From an uncultured Alphaproteobacteria bacterium (GTDB lineage Bacteria; Pseudomonadota; Alphaproteobacteria; Micropepsales; Micropepsaceae), in assembly GCA_937942205.1 (NCBI GenBank), contig CALDFO010000018.1, forward strand, positions 1 to 9,203: 9,203 nucleotides of DNA, read 5' to 3'. Positions 5,870 through 9,203 of the stretch are shown here, piece after piece. A program made the translations under genes and the position numbers. Position 1 is the stretch's first letter. The number at the start of each line of letters is the position of its first letter. The notes under the pieces were generated by a model. That model searched no databases. It worked only from the letters and a program-made list of their open reading frames with translations, and had not been told where the DNA came from.

Positions 5870-6391
5870 ATGGCAAAGGACTTTATCGGCTATCAGGCTT
5901 TGACGGACTCGGCGCTGCGCGGCGTCGTGCGCGATGCGTTGCGGCGCATCGAAAAGAGCGGCCTGATCGGCGCGCACCATTTCTATCTGACCTTCAAGAC
6001 CCATGCCGAGGGCGTGGATATTCCCGATTTCCTGAAGGAGCAGTATCCCGACGAAATGACCATCATCATCCAGCACCAGTATTGGGCGCTGAAGGTGAAG
6101 GATGACTATTTCGAGGTCACGCTGACCTTCAAGAAGCTGCCCGCGCCGCTGCACATTCCTTTTTCCGCCCTCACCGCCTTTTTCGATCCGGGCGTGCAGT
6201 TCGGCCTGCAATTCCGGGCCGAGAGCGATGGCACGGCCAAGCCCGCCACCGGCCCGGTGATGGTGCCCAGCGGCCAGCCCGCGATGGCGGAAGGCGAGGA
6301 CGCCCCCGAGCCGGTCACGCCGCCTGCCAAACCGGCGGAAAAAGCCGCGCCGGGCGAAGTGGTCAGCCTCGACTCTTTCCGCAAGAAATAG
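5870..6391 (+). CDS. sspB: SspB, ClpXP adaptor for ssrA-tagged proteins
   Basis: A 173-residue protein of the alphaproteobacterial SspB type. SspB binds the ssrA tag and tethers the tagged protein to the ClpX unfoldase for degradation by ClpXP. The folded tag-binding domain is about residues 5-116, with IGYQALTDSALRGVVRDAL, GAHHFYLTFKT and VTLTFKKLPAPLHIPFSALTAFFDPG. A Pro/Ala/Glu-rich flexible linker follows (about 117-160). The C-terminal tail EVVSLDSFRKK corresponds to the ClpX-binding (XB) motif. Domain plus linker plus tail is the standard layout, and the length is normal. The gene for its client, ssrA, is about 3.5 kb upstream in this window. fumC lies 72 bases downstream on the same strand, with a possible weak terminator between them. 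Confidence 0.94.
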   Translation: MAKDFIGYQALTDSALRGVVRDALRRIEKSGLIGAHHFYLTFKTHAEGVDIPDFLKEQYPDEMTIIIQHQYWALKVKDDYFEVTLTFKKLPAPLHIPFSALTAFFDPGVQFGLQFRAESDGTAKPATGPVMVPSGQPAMAEGEDAPEPVTPPAKPAEKAAPGEVVSLDSFRKK

Positions 6392-6413
6392 TACCCGGAC
6401 GCGGATATCTTTT

Positions 6414-6448
6414 GGCGGTGGTCCGGCTTACGCCCAACGCCGCTTTTT
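6414..6448 (+). terminator. Possible intrinsic terminator after sspB
   Basis: GGCGGTGG (6414-6421) pairs with CCAACGCC (6434-6441) with one mismatch, closing a 12-base loop. GC and five T follow (6444-6448). The stem is imperfect and the T-run short, so termination may be partial, leaving some read-through into fumC. No clear separate fumC promoter was found. Confidence 0.35.
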
Positions 6449-6463
6449 CCGCCGGGGCGCGCC

Positions 6464-7864
6464 ATGACCGACAACACCCAGACCCGTACCGAAACCGATA
6501 CCTTTGGCCCCGTCGAGGTCGCCGCCGACCGTTACTGGGGGGCGCAGGCCCAGCGGTCGCTGGGCAATTTCAAGATCGGCTGGGAAAAGCAGCCGGTGGC
6601 CGTGGTCCGCGCCCTGGGGATCGTCAAGCGCGCCGCCGCCGAGACCAACATGGCGCTGGGCGGGCTGGACAAGACCATCGGCGAGACCATCGTCAAGGCC
6701 GCCAATGAGGTGATCGCGGGCAAGCTGAACGACCACTTCCCGCTGGTGGTGTGGCAGACCGGCTCGGGCACCCAGTCCAACATGAACGCCAATGAAGTGA
6801 TCTCCAACCGCGCCATCGAGATGCTGGGCGGGGTGATGGGCACCAAGAAGCCGGTCCATCCCAACGATCACGTCAATATGAGCCAGTCGTCCAACGACAC
6901 CTATCCCACGGCCATGCATATCGCCTGCGCCGAGGAGATCGAGAAGAAGCTGCTGCCCGCGCTGCGCCACCTGCACAAGGCGCTGGACGCCAAGGTCGCC
7001 GCCTGGAAAGACATCATCAAGATCGGCCGCACCCATACCCAGGACGCCACCCCGGTGACGCTGGGCCAGGAATTCTCCGGCTATGCCACCCAGGTGGCCA
7101 ACGGCATCGCCCGCATCGAATCCACCATGCCCGCCCTGATGCAGCTGGCCCAGGGCGGCACCGCCGTGGGCACCGGCCTGAACGCGCCGGTGGGCTTCGA
7201 TCGCATGGTCGCCGAACGCATCGCCGCCATCACCGGCATGGCCTTCACCACCGCGCCCAACAAGTTCGAGGCCCTGGCCGCCCATGACGCGATGGTGTTC
7301 AGCCATGGCGCCATCAACACGGTGGCCGCCAGCCTGTTCAAGATCGCCAACGACATCCGCCTTTTGGGCTCGGGGCCCCGCTCCGGCCTGGGCGAACTGT
7401 CGCTGCCGGAGAACGAGCCGGGCAGCTCCATCATGCCGGGCAAGGTCAATCCCACCCAGTGCGAGGCCCTGACCCAGGTCTGCGTGCAGATCTTCGGCAA
7501 CAATGCCGCCCTGACCTTTGCCGATAGCCAGGGCCATTTCGAGCTCAACGTCTACAACCCCGTGATGGCCTACAACTTCCTGCAATCGGTGACGCTGATG
7601 GCCGATGCGGCGGTCAGCTTCACCGACAATTGCGTGGTGGGGATCGAGCCGCGCCTGGACAATATCCAGGCGGGGCTCAACCGCTCGCTGATGCTGGTGA
7701 CGGCGCTGGCGCCCAAGATCGGCTATGACAATGCCGCCAAGATCGCCAAGACGGCGCACAAGAACGGCACCACGCTGAAAGAAGAAGCCCTGAAGGGCAA
7801 TTATGTCACGGCGGAGGAATTCGATCGGATCGTGCGCCCCGAAGACATGATCGCGCCGAAATAG
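6464..7864 (+). CDS. fumC: Fumarate hydratase, class II
   Basis: The 466-residue enzyme converts fumarate and water to L-malate in the TCA cycle; it is a cytoplasmic homotetramer without an iron-sulfur cluster. The family signature [11 protein letters not shown] (320-330) carries the catalytic Ser of the flexible loop (Ser321 or Ser322). [10 protein letters not shown] (188-197) holds the active-site His191, and GSGTQSNMN (100-108) and [10 protein letters not shown] (140-149) bind the substrate. These three regions are what separates FumC from aspartase and argininosuccinate lyase relatives; aspartase is the main alternative, and overall similarity favours fumarase. The length is normal. There is no strong Shine-Dalgarno sequence before the ATG. 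The next gene begins 19 bases after the stop. Confidence 0.97.
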   Translation: MTDNTQTRTETDTFGPVEVAADRYWGAQAQRSLGNFKIGWEKQPVAVVRALGIVKRAAAETNMALGGLDKTIGETIVKAANEVIAGKLNDHFPLVVWQTGSGTQSNMNANEVISNRAIEMLGGVMGTKKPVHPNDHVNMSQSSNDTYPTAMHIACAEEIEKKLLPALRHLHKALDAKVAAWKDIIKIGRTHTQDATPVTLGQEFSGYATQVANGIARIESTMPALMQLAQGGTAVGTGLNAPVGFDRMVAERIAAITGMAFTTAPNKFEALAAHDAMVFSHGAINTVAASLFKIANDIRLLGSGPRSGLGELSLPENEPGSSIMPGKVNPTQCEALTQVCVQIFGNNAALTFADSQGHFELNVYNPVMAYNFLQSVTLMADAAVSFTDNCVVGIEPRLDNIQAGLNRSLMLVTALAPKIGYDNAAKIAKTAHKNGTTLKEEALKGNYVTAEEFDRIVRPEDMIAPK

Positions 7865-7883
7865 TGGCGGCACGGGCGCCGCG

Positions 7884-8606
7884 ATGAGCACGGAACGCAT
7901 CATCCCGGCGCCGGGCCATACCATCGTGCGCGACACGCGAACCGGCAAGGTCAGCTACTGGCAGGGCGAATATCACCAGAGCGCCGCCGACAGCACCGGC
8001 GTCAGCACCGCCGACTATATCCACGCCATGTATTATTTCCTGATGCAGCGGCAGTGCCGGGATGTGCTGATGATCGGCTGCGGCGGCGGCACCCTGGCCA
8101 CCATGCTGGCCCGCAGCGGCGTCGACACCATCGTGGTGGACCTGCATGCCTTCAGCTTCGACATCGCCCGCAGATATTTCCACCTGCCGCCAACCGTCTC
8201 CTGCCAGACCGCGGACGGCGTGGCCTGGCTGAAAGGCCATCGCCACCGTTTCGACGCCATCGTGCTGGACGCCTTTGGCGAAGGCGGTATGCCGCCGGTC
8301 TTCATGCAACCCGCTTTCTTCCGCCTGGCCAGGTCGCGCCTGGTGACGCGCGGCGGCCTGTTCCTGATGAATGTGATCGTGGACAATGACGAAGACCCCG
8401 CGCCCGACAATCTGGTCCGCGCCCTGCGGAAAGAATGGCGCAACGTGCGGCTGCTGGACACCGATGGTTGGATCGACCGCAATGCGGTGATCGCGGCGGG
8501 CGCGGTGGCGGACCTGCAAAAGCCGGTGGTGCTGATGCCGCCGCACCCCGGCGGCCAGAAGCTGGCGCGGGAACTGGACATCCTGGACTGGAGACGCATC
8601 CGCTGA
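7884..8606 (+). CDS. Spermidine synthase-fold / SAM-dependent methyltransferase-like protein
   Basis: The 240-residue protein has a Rossmann nucleotide-binding core: VLMIGCGGGT (61-70), the acidic strand end VVDLHAF with Asp86, a DG pair (111-112) and FDAIVLDAFGEGG (123-135). The order of motifs and the N-terminal beta segment resemble spermidine synthases. Key aminopropyltransferase features have changed, however. The usual GGGDGG loop reads GCGGGT and lacks its Asp, and the DSxDP motif reads DAFGE, keeping only the first Asp. It may therefore methylate a substrate or make another alkyl transfer, or bind S-adenosyl compounds without polyamine synthesis. The reaction is unknown. It lies 19 bases after fumC, and its TGA overlaps the ATG of the next gene by one base, so all three are likely cotranscribed and translationally coupled. 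Confidence 0.75.
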   Translation: MSTERIIPAPGHTIVRDTRTGKVSYWQGEYHQSAADSTGVSTADYIHAMYYFLMQRQCRDVLMIGCGGGTLATMLARSGVDTIVVDLHAFSFDIARRYFHLPPTVSCQTADGVAWLKGHRHRFDAIVLDAFGEGGMPPVFMQPAFFRLARSRLVTRGGLFLMNVIVDNDEDPAPDNLVRALRKEWRNVRLLDTDGWIDRNAVIAAGAVADLQKPVVLMPPHPGGQKLARELDILDWRRIR

Positions 8607-8806
8607 TGCTCAAGAAGCGCTCCTTCTCCCTGGCCGGGCACCGCACCAGCGTGGCGCTGGAAGCGGAGTTCTGGGCGGTGCTGGACGACGCCGCCCGGCG
8701 CGAAAGCCTGGCCCTGGCGGCGCTGGTCGCCCGCATCGACGCCGGGCGGGGAACGCGACCCCTGGCCAGCGCCCTGCGGCTTTACGCGCTGGCGGCGCGG
8801 CCCTAA
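8606..8806 (+). CDS. Ribbon-helix-helix domain protein (RHH_4 type)
   Basis: A 66-residue protein beginning MLKKRSFSLAGHRTSVALEAEFW. The pattern KRS.SL.GHRTSVALE..FW..L followed by SLAALVARIDAGRG and LASALRLYAL is that of the RHH_4 family, common in alphaproteobacteria. Ribbon-helix-helix proteins dimerise, and the first strand (about residues 4-9) inserts into the DNA major groove; the target of this family is unknown. The ATG at 8606 overlaps the TGA of the preceding gene by one base, which fixes the start. No separate ribosome-binding site is evident, so translation probably depends on coupling. The DUF4169 gene follows after 9 bases. Confidence 0.85.
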   Translation: MLKKRSFSLAGHRTSVALEAEFWAVLDDAARRESLALAALVARIDAGRGTRPLASALRLYALAARP

Positions 8807-8815
8807 CCTTTCGTC

Positions 8816-9007
8816 ATGGCCGAGATCGTCAATCTGCGCCGCGCCCGCAAGGCCAAGGCCCGCACCGAAAAGGATGCGACGGCCGAGGCCAACCGCGTCA
8901 AGCACGGCACCCCCAAAGCCTTGCGGAACCTGGCCGATGCCCGCCGGGAACAGGTGGCGGAACGGTTGTCCGGCCACCGGCTGGATGAACCGGACGCGGA
9001 TAAATAG
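8816..9007 (+). CDS. DUF4169 family protein
   Basis: A 63-residue, highly charged protein starting MAEIVNLRRARKAKAR, the hallmark of DUF4169, a small alphaproteobacterial family without known function. It is rich in Arg, Lys, Ala and Glu, probably mostly helical, and has no membrane segment. In many alphaproteobacteria such genes lie near fumC, sspB and an RHH_4 protein, and the same association is seen here (synteny from memory, not searched). It is 9 bases after the ribbon-helix-helix gene, with no clear ribosome-binding site. Its last codons overlap a hairpin that runs up to the LexA box of the next gene. Confidence 0.85.
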   Translation: MAEIVNLRRARKAKARTEKDATAEANRVKHGTPKALRNLADARREQVAERLSGHRLDEPDADK

Positions 9008-9028
9008 GTGGGAAAAACCGCCTCCGCG
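8995..9028 (+). terminator. Hairpin at the end of the DUF4169 gene, possible terminator
   Basis: CGCGGA (8995-9000) pairs with TCCGCG (9023-9028), and GGTGG (9007-9011) with CCGCC (9018-9022, one G.U). The two helices stack on the 3' side and leave a TAAATA bulge on the 5' side. TTCTAATAT follows, which is a poor U-tract. It could end the fumC-to-DUF4169 transcript and isolate the SOS-type promoter, but evidence is structural only. Confidence 0.3.
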
Positions 9029-9042
9029 TTCTAATATCGTTC
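9028..9042 (+). promoter_or_regulatory. LexA (SOS) box upstream of the UvrD-type helicase
   Basis: GTTC-TAATATC-GTTC is an exact GTTC-N7-GTTC match with an AT-rich spacer, the operator form bound by alphaproteobacterial LexA. The spacer contains TAATAT (9032-9037), a good -10 element, so bound LexA would cover the promoter. No clear -35 is seen. It lies 42 bases before the helicase ATG. A third GTTC at 9047-9050 is off-spacing. Confidence 0.72.
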
Positions 9043-9084
9043 TCATGTTCCCAGATTCCCGGTTTTCGCCATGAGCGGCCCCCC

Positions 9085-9203
9085 ATGAGCAGCTATGGCG
9101 ACCGCTATTCCGATCCCTTGGATTCCGCGTTCAGCGAAGAACCCCACACCGCGCCGATCCCGCGTGACCCGCCCTATCTGGCGGGCCTGAACGCCGAGCA
9201 GCG
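9085..9203 (+). CDS. UvrD/PcrA-type DNA helicase, N-terminal fragment
   Basis: Only the first 39 codons are in the window. The reading frame runs MSSYGDRYSDPLDSAF and reaches PPYLAGLNAEQ at the edge. The LAGLNAEQ(R) segment is the Q-motif region that opens superfamily-1A helicases of the UvrD/PcrA/Rep group; the Gln contacts the ATP adenine. The Walker A motif would lie just outside. UvrD acts in nucleotide-excision and mismatch repair, consistent with the LexA box directly upstream. The ATG at 9085 is preferred; an ATG at 9071 opens a five-codon frame (MSGPP) whose TGA overlaps this ATG. No strong ribosome-binding site is seen, so coupling to that short frame is possible. The assignment rests on a short segment. 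Confidence 0.75.
   Translation, partial: MSSYGDRYSDPLDSAFSEEPHTAPIPRDPPYLAGLNAEQ

Noticed and set aside
6428..7948. Minus-strand 506-codon open frame opposite fumC
   Set aside because: It is antisense to the well-supported fumC, has His/Gly/Gln-rich composition and no recognisable motif.
8033..9046. Minus-strand 337-codon frame across three plus-strand genes
   Set aside because: It crosses the methyltransferase-like, RHH and DUF4169 genes, all of which match known families; its own translation matches nothing recognisable.

Overview
The window reads as chromosomal DNA of a GC-rich alphaproteobacterium. Four lines of evidence agree: a circularly permuted, two-piece tmRNA gene; an alpha-type SspB adaptor close to fumC, an RHH_4-type ribbon-helix-helix protein and a DUF4169 protein; GTTC-N7-GTTC boxes, the operator form of alphaproteobacterial LexA; and the codon use and sequence of the housekeeping proteins. 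I cannot name the genus from this sequence. No insertion sequence, phage gene, CRISPR array or tRNA gene is visible, and the region looks like core genome rather than an island.

Layout. At 2-406 (+) is the C-terminal end of a PQQ-dependent dehydrogenase, converging with a minus-strand group: thyA (2030-1236), a 46-residue one-pass membrane protein (1185-1045) and an exported PPC/DUF296 protein (985-410). Divergent from thyA, at about 2109-2400 (+), lies ssrA in permuted order: acceptor piece with CCA, intervening segment, then coding piece with a tag reading frame for ANDNEMVLAA. A strong hairpin at 2426-2449 separates it from the next minus-strand pair, a GT4 glycosyltransferase (5716-4661) followed by a glycogen-debranching-type glucosidase (start about 4639, end 2465). 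From 5870 to the right edge everything is on the plus strand: sspB, fumC, a spermidine-synthase-fold protein, a ribbon-helix-helix protein, a DUF4169 protein and the start of a UvrD/PcrA-type helicase.

How the genes connect. ssrA and sspB are two parts of one quality-control route: tmRNA rescues stalled ribosomes and adds a degradation tag, and SspB delivers tagged proteins to ClpXP. The two loci are about 3.5 kb apart here. The UvrD-type helicase carries a convincing LexA box over its probable promoter. A second exact GTTC-N7-GTTC match lies between thyA and ssrA, raising the possibility that nucleotide supply or tmRNA is linked to the SOS response. The glycosyltransferase and glucosidase pair suggests synthesis and trimming of a glucan or other storage or protective glycan. 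FumC is the TCA-cycle fumarase.

No wholly new multi-gene system stands out. The points most worth following are the tmRNA tag sequence, the two SOS-type boxes, the small membrane ORF after thyA, the secreted PPC protein and the divergent spermidine-synthase-like protein.
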